Source: SKZT01 sp964478625 (GTDB lineage Bacteria > Desulfobacterota > Desulfobacteria > Desulfobacterales > SKZT01). From it: DNA of 64,000 nucleotides. The stretch covers positions 49,327 to 113,326 of the forward strand of contig CAYZJH010000005.1 in assembly GCA_964478625.1 (NCBI GenBank), read 5' to 3'. This document shows, piece after piece, positions 45,662 to 54,146 of the stretch (its first letter is position 1; every line of letters starts with the position of its first letter). The notes below the pieces were generated by a model that was given only the letters and a program-made list of their open reading frames with translations, searched no databases and was not told the origin of the DNA. A program made the position numbers and the translations under genes.

Positions 45662-45897
45662 GACGCGTTCATGACCTCTTCTAGGTCGCTGGACCGGTTT
45701 AGGTCAACACCCGGAAGGACACCGCCTGTGGCTTTGGATACCGGCAACTGAACCGGCTTCCTCTTGCTCGATTTCGGCATGCTAAGAATGAGTGCCAGAC
45801 CGTCTTCGACCAATGAAGTCAGGGTGCGCCCTTCATCCGCCGCGCGTTTTTTAGCCTGTTTCAAAAGGTCATCTTTTATTCTTATTGTAGTTCTCAT
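45658..45897 (-). CDS. vapB: VapB-type ribbon-helix-helix antitoxin
   Basis: Small DNA-binding antitoxin, 79 aa. MRTTIRIKDDLLKQAKKRAADEGRTLTSLVEDGLAL is a ribbon-helix-helix; the C-terminal half (QLPVSKATGGVLPGVDLNRSSDLEEVM) is the toxin-binding tail. It would repress its own promoter as a complex with the toxin. The start codon overlaps nothing upstream. Confidence 0.88.
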   Translation of the reverse strand: MRTTIRIKDDLLKQAKKRAADEGRTLTSLVEDGLALILSMPKSSKRKPVQLPVSKATGGVLPGVDLNRSSDLEEVMNAS

Positions 45898-46010
45898 GCA
45901 TCAATACATAACATGAACGCATCAATATGTCAAACAGATCATTGTAATGAAATCGGAGGTGTGCCAAAGGTATTTGTAATTATATGAAGGGTCGAGCAGA
46001 GGTCAAAAAA

Positions 46011-46079
46011 GTCAGAAAACGATGCAAAAACGCCACGAAGGCAGACCCCTTAATATTCAGGGGCACTTTCGTTTTTTTT
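46011..46079. repeat. 70-bp repeat, copy 2 (terminator-like)
   Basis: Direct copy of the element at 44963-45032 in the same orientation, with AACGCCACGAAGGCAG, the hairpin CCCCT-TAATATTC-AGGGG and a run of T. Weak pairing of ACGAA with TTTCGT extends the stem. It lies 114 bases beyond the antitoxin start. Confidence 0.8.
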
Positions 46080-46760
46080 AAAACAGATAATAAAAATGAT
46101 GCCAAACAAAAAGAAACAAAAATGCAGACAATCAGGGGCTTAAATATTGCTTTTTATATGGTGTGAAATTTATTCAGCAAGAAAGCATTTTTTGACCGGC
46201 GAAGAATCTCGGTGAAGGTTTTGAACCAAAGATTCTTCGGTGGCCAGGATTTCAATCGGCATTTTGGGAAATATTTTCCTTTCGGTCATAGATCCACTCC
46301 GGACCGCTCCCTCAAAATGACAAGCGAAAATCGCTTATGCTCCAGCTTCCCCCGCCCGATCCCAAGAGCATTAAAAATAACACTCAAAATATTTTCCCCG
46401 ATTTTAGTACCCGAAATCGTCCCTGTATCAATTTATCGCAGCTCTGTTCGCCCCTGAATTTTGAGAACAAGATGTCGGATCAACTTTTCCGGTGCAAAAA
46501 AGATGTTTTCAAAACCGAAGCTTTTGCGCATGTTCGCCAAAACGTTTTTTAAGGTTTTTATTACCTATTATATTTATGGTGCTATGCTTCAATTTTGAAG
46601 AATATCACCGGGAATATGGGTGATATGCAACGGTTTTTCTCGCCCTAAATTTTTCACTCTGATATCGAATTAAACTTCATGAACGAATGTTCATCTATCC
46701 GGCAACCAGAAGTGTTCTTTCATTTAAAAGGATCCGGGAGGCACTATAGGAACATTTTGA
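46080..46760. other. Non-coding stretch between repeat copy 2 and the integrase remnant
   Basis: No coding region can be supported. A 9-bp inverted repeat, GAAGAATCT (46201-46209) with AGATTCTTC (46230-46238), is the only structure noticed. The sequence looks like decayed accessory DNA. Confidence 0.5.
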
Positions 46761-47010
46761 AAGGGCAAAAAAAAATCCAAACGGGTGCCGATGGTTTTTA
46801 CAAAAGATGACATTTGCCGGATTATTGATCATCTCGAAGGACTAATGCGGCTAATGGCTTGATGTACGGTGCCGGATTAAGGGTGATGGAACGTGTGCGT
46901 CTGCGGGTAAATGATATTGATTTCGGATACCGGCAAATCCTTGTCAGAGATGGAAAAGGTCAATAGGATCCTGTAACCATTCTCCCGGAAATTGTTCTGA
47001 ACCCCCTCTC
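46761..47010 (+). pseudogene. Integron-type tyrosine recombinase remnant
   Basis: KSKRVPMVFTKDDICRIIDHLEGLMRLMA, a TGA, then after a one-base shift LMYGAGLRVMERVRLRVNDIDFGYRQILVRDGKGQ, a TAG, and DPVTILPE. This matches the central part of integron integrases and their chromosomal XerC-like relatives (the catalytic Arg lies in GAGLRVMERVRLRV). The N-terminal core-binding domain and the C-terminal HxLR...Tyr part are missing. It is too short and broken to be active. Its presence marks an old mobile or cassette region. Confidence 0.8.
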
Positions 47011-47460
47011 AAGAATTGAACCCATCAAAAGATTGTCTTGTCTCAGGTCAGTTGGTTTCTCCAAAAAACAGGTGAAGGGAATTTCCTATACTGAATTCCA
47101 CTCAGAACAAAGAGTATGAGACTTGGAGCAAAAAGTGTCGGCGATCATCGAAGGATTTAACCTGCACCTGTCCAATCAGCGTGATCTGTTTGCCTCGCCA
47201 TAACACCCTGTTATTGTTTTTATTTATCAATTTCCATAAATTTAGGCATATTTATTGCGTATTCCTTTTTCACAAGGGCCTTTGTCTAAGACTGAAAAAA
47301 ATATCACAAAATGCTCTTTGGATTATCATGATTGACAGTTCGATCAAAAATGAATTATTAACCTTCCTCCAAAATACAAGGGAGGATTCAATAAAAATGG
47401 AAAATCAAAATCAGGTCACGACTATAATAAAAGGAGAGAAAAAAACCGGAGGAACAAATC
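47011..47460. other. Non-coding stretch upstream of the EAL gene
   Basis: Contains no supported gene. A 104-codon plus-strand frame at 47181-47495 overlaps the EAL start and has no recognisable domain. The ribosome binding site of the EAL gene (CCGGAGG) is at 47447-47453. Confidence 0.4.
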
Positions 47461-48147
47461 ATGTTTTTTTTGTTTGCAAGACAGGCAATTTATAATAACG
47501 ACCATGACATAACAGGTTACGAATTGCTTTACAGGTCATCCATCGAAAACCGGTTTTCAACCTTAGACGGCGATCGGGCTACTTTGGAGTTGCTGGCTCA
47601 TATCGGCCCGACCTTGAATGATGTCACCCATGGAAAATTGGCATTTATCAATTATACCCGTAACTTGATTTTGCAGGAAATCCCGCTGACCACACCCAAT
47701 AGAGGCACTGTGGTGGAAGTACTGGAAAATGTACCTGCTCAACCTGATGTGGTGGGGAAATGCCAAAAACTGGCGGAAAAAGGCTATACGATCGCCCTGG
47801 ATGATTTTACCTATCGTCGGGAATTGGAACCCCTCATTTTACTGGCCGATATCATAAAAATCGATTTTCAAAAGGAACCCATTCACAGGATTATCAAGGA
47901 AGTCCAAAAACTCCGAAACTTTGATGTAAAGCTTTTGGCTGAAAAGGTGGAAACCAGGGAAGAATCTGAAATCGCCTCGGAAACCGGTTTTGATTATTTT
48001 CAAGGCAATTTTTTTTCCAAAGCCGAACTGATGACCATACAAAATTTTAAGAGGATTTCCGTCAAGGATGGTATTGTTCCGAGCCCTTCTTACTTACCCA
48101 ATCATGAGAACCATTTCCTGGCTCGTTCGCATGCTTTCCGGAGTTAA
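47461..48147 (+). CDS. EAL-domain protein of the EAL-HDOD family, lacking HDOD
   Basis: The protein shows FARQAIYNNDHDITGYELLYRS, AFINYTRNLILQEIP, VVEVLEN, GYTIALDDF, DIIKIDF, KLLAEKVET and DYFQGNFFSKAE in order, the full EAL part of YuxH-type proteins. In these the EAL domain is usually degenerate and followed by an HDOD domain of about 200 residues. Here the sequence diverges right after FFSKAE and ends at 228 aa, so the second half is lost. GGAGG lies eight bases before the ATG. It may be a truncated gene at the edge of the accessory region. Confidence 0.82.
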   Translation: MFFLFARQAIYNNDHDITGYELLYRSSIENRFSTLDGDRATLELLAHIGPTLNDVTHGKLAFINYTRNLILQEIPLTTPNRGTVVEVLENVPAQPDVVGKCQKLAEKGYTIALDDFTYRRELEPLILLADIIKIDFQKEPIHRIIKEVQKLRNFDVKLLAEKVETREESEIASETGFDYFQGNFFSKAELMTIQNFKRISVKDGIVPSPSYLPNHENHFLARSHAFRS

Positions 48148-48322
48148 ATTGGCAGATCCGATAACAGCCATTTTCGAATCCGCCAGCACATAATGCACAA
48201 CCTACAACTGCCGTTCCAACACAGCACGCACCGGCCCCCGCAGCCGAAAGCCCCGCGCATCCAACCCGTGAGACACCGTACCAGATGCCCGCCTGGATGC
48301 CTCCTTCTTGCGGATTTTTCAC
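48062..48322 (-). CDS. Possible small Cys/Gly/Ala-rich protein
   Basis: A GTG frame of 86 aa with GGAG nine bases upstream. Residues 18-55 form an unusual block, SRVGCAGLSAAGAGACC...GCALCAGGFENGCYRIC, with seven cysteines in a Gly/Ala background. Such composition is seen in halocin C8-like and some ribosomally made antimicrobial peptides. It has no known homologue that I recognise, overlaps the EAL gene end antisense, and could be chance. The remainder of the 48148-48460 gap shows nothing else. Confidence 0.25.
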   Translation of the reverse strand: MKNPQEGGIQAGIWYGVSRVGCAGLSAAGAGACCVGTAVVGCALCAGGFENGCYRICQFNSGKHANEPGNGSHDWVSKKGSEQYHP

Positions 48323-48460
48323 CTTCTGGGCTCCTCACTATGGTGCAATTTTCGGGTTCAGGTGCTGTCGCTATTTTGGGCGGATATGGAAATTTAGGTG
48401 AAAATGCGATGAAATGTTTTCAGATGACCTGATAATCATCCAATGAAAATGCAGATAAAT

Positions 48461-50389
48461 TCAAACGGCACGGCCGGTTTCTTCCGCTTCGCTGAGGGCT
48501 GTCATGAGATTTCGTGGAGCTTTGGCATCACCAATAACGTGCAGTTCGACAAGGCACCGATCCAGAAGTGGTTTGACATCTCGCACCGAATTCATGGACT
48601 CGGCCACCACAACAGCATCAAAGTCCTCCAAGACAACTGGGTTGCCATTGGAGGTGAAAAACACACCGTTGTCGGTAAACCTTTGTATGACCACCTTTTT
48701 GTAAAGGCTCACGGAATCACGCTTTAGCCGCTCCCTGAGATAAAATCGGTCATTGCTGGACATCTCCTCGGCAAAATGTCGCTTACGGTTGAGCACAGCC
48801 ACCTTTTTACCGCGCTCTGCCAGAAAATCGGCAGTCATCAACCCTGCCTGGCCACCCCCGAGCACAATCACACGATCCCCGACGATTTTACCGTCCAGAA
48901 CCTCGCTAACCGTGCACAAATCCATTTTGACGGTAAAAAGCCCTTTGATAATGGGCATCGCCGGAAGGCTTCCCGAGGCCAAAACAATGGCCTGCGGGCC
49001 CAATTCCTTCAGGATGTCATCATTTAGCCGGGTGTTTAAACGCAGCTCGACTCTCAGACGCTCCAGTTCTCTGGTAAAAAAATGGATCACTTCCATGATC
49101 TCTTGCCGGCCCGGCGCCCTGGCTGCCAGGAGCAGGAGACCGCCCACAGTGCCTTTCTCTTCAACCACCGTGACCTGATGACCCCGAACGGCGGCCATAC
49201 GTGCAACCGCCAATCCCGAAGGACCTGCTCCCACCACCAGGATCCGCCTGGATACTGTGGCCTTCTGTTCTTCACGCAGAAGGTATTCCCGTCCTACATC
49301 AGGGTTGACTACGCAGGAACATGGTTCCAGGGCCAGCACCTGATGAATGCACCCCAGACAGCATCCGATGCAGGGCCGGATGAGATTCAGGTTCCCGCTG
49401 CGGGATTTTTCCGGTAACATGGGATCGGCGATCAAAGCACGCCCCATGGCCACAATATCAACCCGCCCCTCTTTGAGGATTCTGTCGGCCAGTTCCGGAT
49501 TTTTCAACCGGCCCACACCCACCACAGGAATCCGTACCACCTGTTTGACAGCTTCGGCAAGATGCACAAAACATCCTTGTTTGACATACATGGAAGGGAT
49601 GGTCAACTGTTTGGAACCATAAATTCCTCCGGATACATGAAGGTAATCCGCACCTTTTTTCTCCAAAATCGGTGCCAGGCGCAGCGTATCATCCAGGGTC
49701 CAGCCTCCCTCAACATAGTCGTCACCATTGATTCGCAACCCCACAGGAAAATCTTCACCGGTCTTTTTTCTGATTTCAGCCAGTACTTCCAGGAAAAACC
49801 GGGTACGGTTTTCGAAACTGCCTCCATAGCGATCCTGTCGATGGTTGGCATTGGGTGATAGAAACTGGTTGATCAGATAGCCATGGGCCCCGTGGATTTC
49901 GACAAAATCGAACCCGGCCTCCCGGCAGCGTCTCGCCGCCTCGCCGAAAGAGGTCACCAATTCGTATATGTCCGCATCAGTCAGTTCCCTGGGCATGCCT
50001 TTGACCACCGCCAGGGCAGGAATCGGCGACGGTGCCACTTTCCATTCGTGATAAGACTGCCTTCCACCATGCATCAACTGAACACCAAAACAGACATCAT
50101 AAGATTTGATGGCTTTGACCATTTTTTTCATGGGCGGAATGCACCTGTCATCCCACAGAGCTGGAAGGTTTGGAAGTTCAAGTCCGGTGGGATGCACACC
50201 CGCACCACCCACCAGGATCATGCCGACACCTCCTCTGGCCCTGGTTTCAAGATAGCCGGTAAGCTGATCAGTGACGAAGTTGTTCTCATCCACACCGAAA
50301 TTAACGCTCATGGCAGACATCAGCAGCCGGTTTTTGGCGGTCATCGGCCCGATTCGTACGGGAGAAAAAAGGTGTTTGAGACGGGTCAT
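48461..50389 (-). CDS. 2,4-dienoyl-CoA reductase-like OYE/FAD oxidoreductase
   Basis: Flavo-iron-sulfur enzyme. The N-terminal half is an Old Yellow Enzyme barrel (LKHLFSPVRIGPMTAKNRLLMSAM; GVQLMHGGRQ; FDFVEIHGAHGYLINQFLSPNANHRQDRYGGS). A 4Fe-4S motif follows in RPCIGCCLGCIHQVLALEPCSCVVNP (C-x2-C-x3-C-x11-C), and the C-terminal half has two dinucleotide folds (ILVVGAGPSGLAVARMAA; RVIVLGGGQAGLMTADFLAERG). The ATG at 50389 (642 aa) begins exactly at the family N-terminus; a GTG at 50539 would add 50 unrelated residues. Likely substrate class is enoyl- or dienoyl-CoA or related enones; not determined. Confidence 0.9.
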   Translation of the reverse strand: MTRLKHLFSPVRIGPMTAKNRLLMSAMSVNFGVDENNFVTDQLTGYLETRARGGVGMILVGGAGVHPTGLELPNLPALWDDRCIPPMKKMVKAIKSYDVCFGVQLMHGGRQSYHEWKVAPSPIPALAVVKGMPRELTDADIYELVTSFGEAARRCREAGFDFVEIHGAHGYLINQFLSPNANHRQDRYGGSFENRTRFFLEVLAEIRKKTGEDFPVGLRINGDDYVEGGWTLDDTLRLAPILEKKGADYLHVSGGIYGSKQLTIPSMYVKQGCFVHLAEAVKQVVRIPVVGVGRLKNPELADRILKEGRVDIVAMGRALIADPMLPEKSRSGNLNLIRPCIGCCLGCIHQVLALEPCSCVVNPDVGREYLLREEQKATVSRRILVVGAGPSGLAVARMAAVRGHQVTVVEEKGTVGGLLLLAARAPGRQEIMEVIHFFTRELERLRVELRLNTRLNDDILKELGPQAIVLASGSLPAMPIIKGLFTVKMDLCTVSEVLDGKIVGDRVIVLGGGQAGLMTADFLAERGKKVAVLNRKRHFAEEMSSNDRFYLRERLKRDSVSLYKKVVIQRFTDNGVFFTSNGNPVVLEDFDAVVVAESMNSVRDVKPLLDRCLVELHVIGDAKAPRNLMTALSEAEETGRAV

Positions 50390-50627
50390 GTGATGCTTGT
50401 ATGCCGAACGACTCACAAGGTCAAGTGATTTTTCAATCCATTTCATGGAAGGCTGGCCGATACACTCCCCTCTCCTCCGGAAAGGGAATTCTCGACTAGG
50501 CAAAAAATAATATATCAAAAAATTGAATGATAAGTTCACACTAATGATTATGATAGATGATTATCCCATTCTTTTGATATGTTTGCGGGCGTTCAGTGAA
50601 TATATTTTTATGAGGAAATTTTAAAAG

Positions 50628-51458
50628 ATGAAGTATTTGAACATTGTTTGGAAAAGTATCCTCAGTTTTTTTAATCATGATGGACCCATGCTTGCCGGAT
50701 CCATCACCTGTTTTTTCATGATGTCCATCGCTCCTTTTGTTCTGCTGGTGGTGGCGATTTTCGGCTACATCCTCGGTGAAAACCAGGAGTTTTATCATTT
50801 TCTGTCCACACGAATTGGAGATTTTTTTCCGACAATTACTTTCGGAGTCATGGAGCAGCTTCAAAAAATCATTACCTATCGTAAATTTGACCTGTTCACT
50901 CTTTCGCTATATGCATATTTTTCTTATCAACTCTATTTTTCGTTTGAACGATCGTTGAATATCATCTTTGAATCCCCCGGAAAACGCTCGATTTTCAAAT
51001 CACTGCTGCTCGCGCTTTTTTTTGCCATTTCCCTTATGGTGTTGCTTTTTATGTTATTCGGCATCAAAGTATCCTTTTCGTTCATAGAATCGATAGACAC
51101 CGTTTTACCTGAAATAAACGTTCGAAGGATCAATACTCTGTTGATGGGCTGGATCGTGCCCGTTGTGCTGTTTTTTATTACCGCTTTGATCATTTATCTT
51201 ATTGTCCCTCAAAAAAAAATAAGGGTACGTCATGCGGTTACCGGAGCATTCGTTACAACTGTTCTCATTGAAACAGGAAAGTATCTTTTTACGTACTATG
51301 CAACAGTAAAAATTTCACAATTCGGCGTGGTTTATGGTTCGCTGACGATGGTTGTCATATTTCTTTTCTGGATCTTTTATGCCACATGCATCTTTCTTTT
51401 CGGTGCGGAGATCATCCGAAACCTTGACCAGAATTTCACAGATCACCTTGACACGTAA
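50628..51458 (+). CDS. YihY/BrkB-family membrane protein
   Basis: Inner-membrane protein with six predicted helices, 276 aa. FFMMSIAPFVLLVVAIFGYILG, LTLSLYAYFSYQLYFSFERSLNIIFE-like and YGSLTMVVIFLFWIFYATCIFLFGAEI are family segments. Often mislabelled ribonuclease BN; its function is unknown. AGGAA precedes the ATG by 10 bases. Confidence 0.88.
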   Translation: MKYLNIVWKSILSFFNHDGPMLAGSITCFFMMSIAPFVLLVVAIFGYILGENQEFYHFLSTRIGDFFPTITFGVMEQLQKIITYRKFDLFTLSLYAYFSYQLYFSFERSLNIIFESPGKRSIFKSLLLALFFAISLMVLLFMLFGIKVSFSFIESIDTVLPEINVRRINTLLMGWIVPVVLFFITALIIYLIVPQKKIRVRHAVTGAFVTTVLIETGKYLFTYYATVKISQFGVVYGSLTMVVIFLFWIFYATCIFLFGAEIIRNLDQNFTDHLDT

Positions 51459-51589
51459 AAGGCTTTCATATAGGCTTTCGTGACCGTTGACCAGATGGAA
51501 TCGTGCTGAAATCAGGTGGGATCTTCAGCATTTCAACCGATAAAATCACCCGACCAATATGCCTTCTGAGAGTTTGATACTTTTGAATC

Positions 51590-54139
51590 ATGACTGATAA
51601 AATTTCGGCAAAAATTCTTTTTTTATTCGTATGCTTTTTGTTTTCACTCTGTCTGTTTGCCGCATCTTATGGATCGGCCCAGCAAACTTCGCCCAATTCG
51701 ATTGGTGAAAAAAGCAGCATCGAGGAATTCAGGCAATCCATTTTAAAAACCATCGGGAGTGAAAAGGAAAAGCTCGAGGATTTAAAGCGCCAACTCAGCG
51801 AACTTGAAGAAACCCGGAAAACGGTGAAAGAAGAATTAAACGGTTACACGATTCAGGTTTCTGCACATAACAACCTGTTTTTGTTGCCTGACACCAGAAT
51901 CAGGGATCTTGAAGAAGCGAGAATAGTCAACCAATCCGCATTGGCTGCAGTGGCGGACAGGATTAAAAAAATCGAGCAAAGAGCCGGTAACATTGATCTG
52001 CAAATTTTACAGGCCAACGAGCAGGCTCTGGTCAATGAAAGCCAGTTGAAGGAATTCAGAGAGCAAAAACCTCTTACGGATTCCATGCAAACTGTAATTA
52101 AAGATCTTCAGGAACTGAACAAACTCTTTTCTTCCAAAAAAAGCACCCTGGAAAAGATTCAACAGATCCATCGGGATCATATCCAGGAATTTAAATCCAT
52201 CCGAAAAACCCTGACTGACCAGGCTGAAAAATTTGAGAACCGGATTCAGGTTCTCAAAAAAGAAGAGTTGTTTAAAAGAACATCTGACGCTCTTTTCGGA
52301 GTAAGAATCAGGGCATTGCTTGATGAATTTTCCCAGGTCGATCATCAGATCAGGTCGATTTTTTCAAAAACCTTCTGGGAAACAGAACTTTCCATTTTTT
52401 GGAGATCCAGCGATTTTTACACTTTTTCTTCCTTTTTTCTCCTGTTTCTTATCATTATTCTTTTTTATCGGATGGGTCGTCATTTGGATCGATGGGTTCA
52501 ACTACCGAAAATGGAACCTTTTCCATGGACTATCCTAACCCTGAACGTTTTCAGACGAAGCCTGCTTCTATTGGGAATTGTCCTCTTTTTTTATGTTTAT
52601 TCAGAAATTCTTCATATCAATACCGGGGCATCCCTTTTTCATCTGACTTTGACCCTTCTGTTTATCTGGCTTTTCACCAAATGGCCCATTGATCTTTTAA
52701 GGCTATGGAATGATGGAAACCGACCCGGGCTTCCCTTTGCGATTCATTTTCGGATCAGGCTCCTGATCGACCTGATCCGGTATTTTGCAATTGCCTATGT
52801 ATCCATCCAGTGGTTGATTTCCAACGATAGCCTTGTTTTGGTTCTGGCGCGATTTGTTTTTGAAGTCACCCTTTTGATCTGGACTGCCTGTTTCTGGAGG
52901 CTTCTGCGAAGACAGGCTTCGGATTTCTTATCCACCGAATATAAAGGAGTCAGGGTATTTCGCACCCTCACCCCTGCTTTTTTATATGCCATTGCCGGTA
53001 TCGGTTTTTTACTGGACCTTACCGGTTTCGGCAAGTTGGCCGTTTACTGGTATACTTCATGGGGGAAATCTTTTGTCGTATTCATGTGGGGAGGACTTGC
53101 ATTTTTGTCCGCCAGAGAATGGACCGGCAAAACCCCTTCCAGACAGCCAATTGAAAACTATTCCGCAAAAAAACAGGGTTTCCCTTTTCGATGGCTCACC
53201 CTCCGCCTCGCGGTCGTTTTTCTTGGGATGACTTTTTTTATCTCACTGCTTCTGTCGTGGGGAGCCAAACAAGCGCTGTGGTCAAACATTTTCAATATTC
53301 TCAATTACCCCTTTCATGTCGGCCAGATGCGCTTCTCACTGCTCAATTTTATTTATGCCTTTCTAATTGTACTGCTGACCCATGTTATCGTTCGATTCTG
53401 GCGGCATATTCTTCGTGATAAACTTCTCGACAGCAGCGACCTGGAACCGGGCTTAAAAGATTCGGTAACGAGCATATCCGTCTATATCATCTGGGCATTG
53501 GGTATTCTCATGGCCCTGCATGCTTTCGGCCTCAGCACCACTTCCATGGCGGTGGCTTTCGGCGCGCTCGGTATCGGTCTCGGGTTCGGCCTTCAAAATA
53601 TATTCAACAATTTTATCAGCGGAATCATTCTACTCTTTGAACGTCCCATACAGGTCGGTGATGCCATCGAAATCAATGGAATATGGGGAGAAGTGCGTAA
53701 GATTAACGTTCGCTCGACCCTTGTCCAGACCTATGACAACGCATCGTTGATTATACCCAATGCGGAATTTATCAGCTCTCAGGTCACCAACTGGAGTTTC
53801 AAGGATATGAGGTTGAGGCGAACCATTGCTGTGGGGGTTGCCTACGGCTCTGATGTCAATCTGGTTAAGCAGACTCTTGAAGAAATTGCCCAAAAGGTTA
53901 ACTGGGTTCTGAAATTTCCCGTACCTCAGGTCCTCTTCTCGGATTTCGGAGACAGCGCTCTTATTTTCCGTCTTCGTGTCTGGACAGATATCGATCACAT
54001 GCTGACTGCTGAATCTGAAATCCGTTTTGAAATCTACCGCCTTTTTAACGAAAGAGGCATTGAAATCGCCTTTCCGCAGCTAGATCTCCATGTTCGGTCC
54101 GTGGATAAGGAAGCCTTTTGTGAAAATCCTAAAATATGA
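51590..54139 (+). CDS. MscS-family mechanosensitive channel with long periplasmic coiled-coil domain
   Basis: Large channel of 849 aa, MscK/YbdG-like architecture: signal peptide (to about residue 30), a Glu/Lys/Leu-rich coiled coil (residues 45-240), about ten membrane helices between 275 and 640, then the MscS pore helix (LGIGLGFGLQNIFNNFISGIILLFERPIQVGD) and the beta domain (GEVRKINVRSTLVQTYDNASLIIPNAEFISSQVTNWS). It would release solutes on hypo-osmotic shock. The aldehyde dehydrogenase gene follows after seven bases, so the two may share a transcript. The ribosome binding site is weak. Confidence 0.9.
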   Translation: MTDKISAKILFLFVCFLFSLCLFAASYGSAQQTSPNSIGEKSSIEEFRQSILKTIGSEKEKLEDLKRQLSELEETRKTVKEELNGYTIQVSAHNNLFLLPDTRIRDLEEARIVNQSALAAVADRIKKIEQRAGNIDLQILQANEQALVNESQLKEFREQKPLTDSMQTVIKDLQELNKLFSSKKSTLEKIQQIHRDHIQEFKSIRKTLTDQAEKFENRIQVLKKEELFKRTSDALFGVRIRALLDEFSQVDHQIRSIFSKTFWETELSIFWRSSDFYTFSSFFLLFLIIILFYRMGRHLDRWVQLPKMEPFPWTILTLNVFRRSLLLLGIVLFFYVYSEILHINTGASLFHLTLTLLFIWLFTKWPIDLLRLWNDGNRPGLPFAIHFRIRLLIDLIRYFAIAYVSIQWLISNDSLVLVLARFVFEVTLLIWTACFWRLLRRQASDFLSTEYKGVRVFRTLTPAFLYAIAGIGFLLDLTGFGKLAVYWYTSWGKSFVVFMWGGLAFLSAREWTGKTPSRQPIENYSAKKQGFPFRWLTLRLAVVFLGMTFFISLLLSWGAKQALWSNIFNILNYPFHVGQMRFSLLNFIYAFLIVLLTHVIVRFWRHILRDKLLDSSDLEPGLKDSVTSISVYIIWALGILMALHAFGLSTTSMAVAFGALGIGLGFGLQNIFNNFISGIILLFERPIQVGDAIEINGIWGEVRKINVRSTLVQTYDNASLIIPNAEFISSQVTNWSFKDMRLRRTIAVGVAYGSDVNLVKQTLEEIAQKVNWVLKFPVPQVLFSDFGDSALIFRLRVWTDIDHMLTAESEIRFEIYRLFNERGIEIAFPQLDLHVRSVDKEAFCENPKI

Positions 54140-54146
54140 GGTCCTC

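Noticed and set aside
44963..46079. Typical integron attC sites around vapBC
   Set aside because: The inverse core sequences RYYYAAC and GTTRRRY are not found at the repeat ends.
47181..47495. 104-codon frame upstream of the EAL gene
   Set aside because: Overlaps the EAL start, low-complexity AT-rich, no recognisable domain or binding site.
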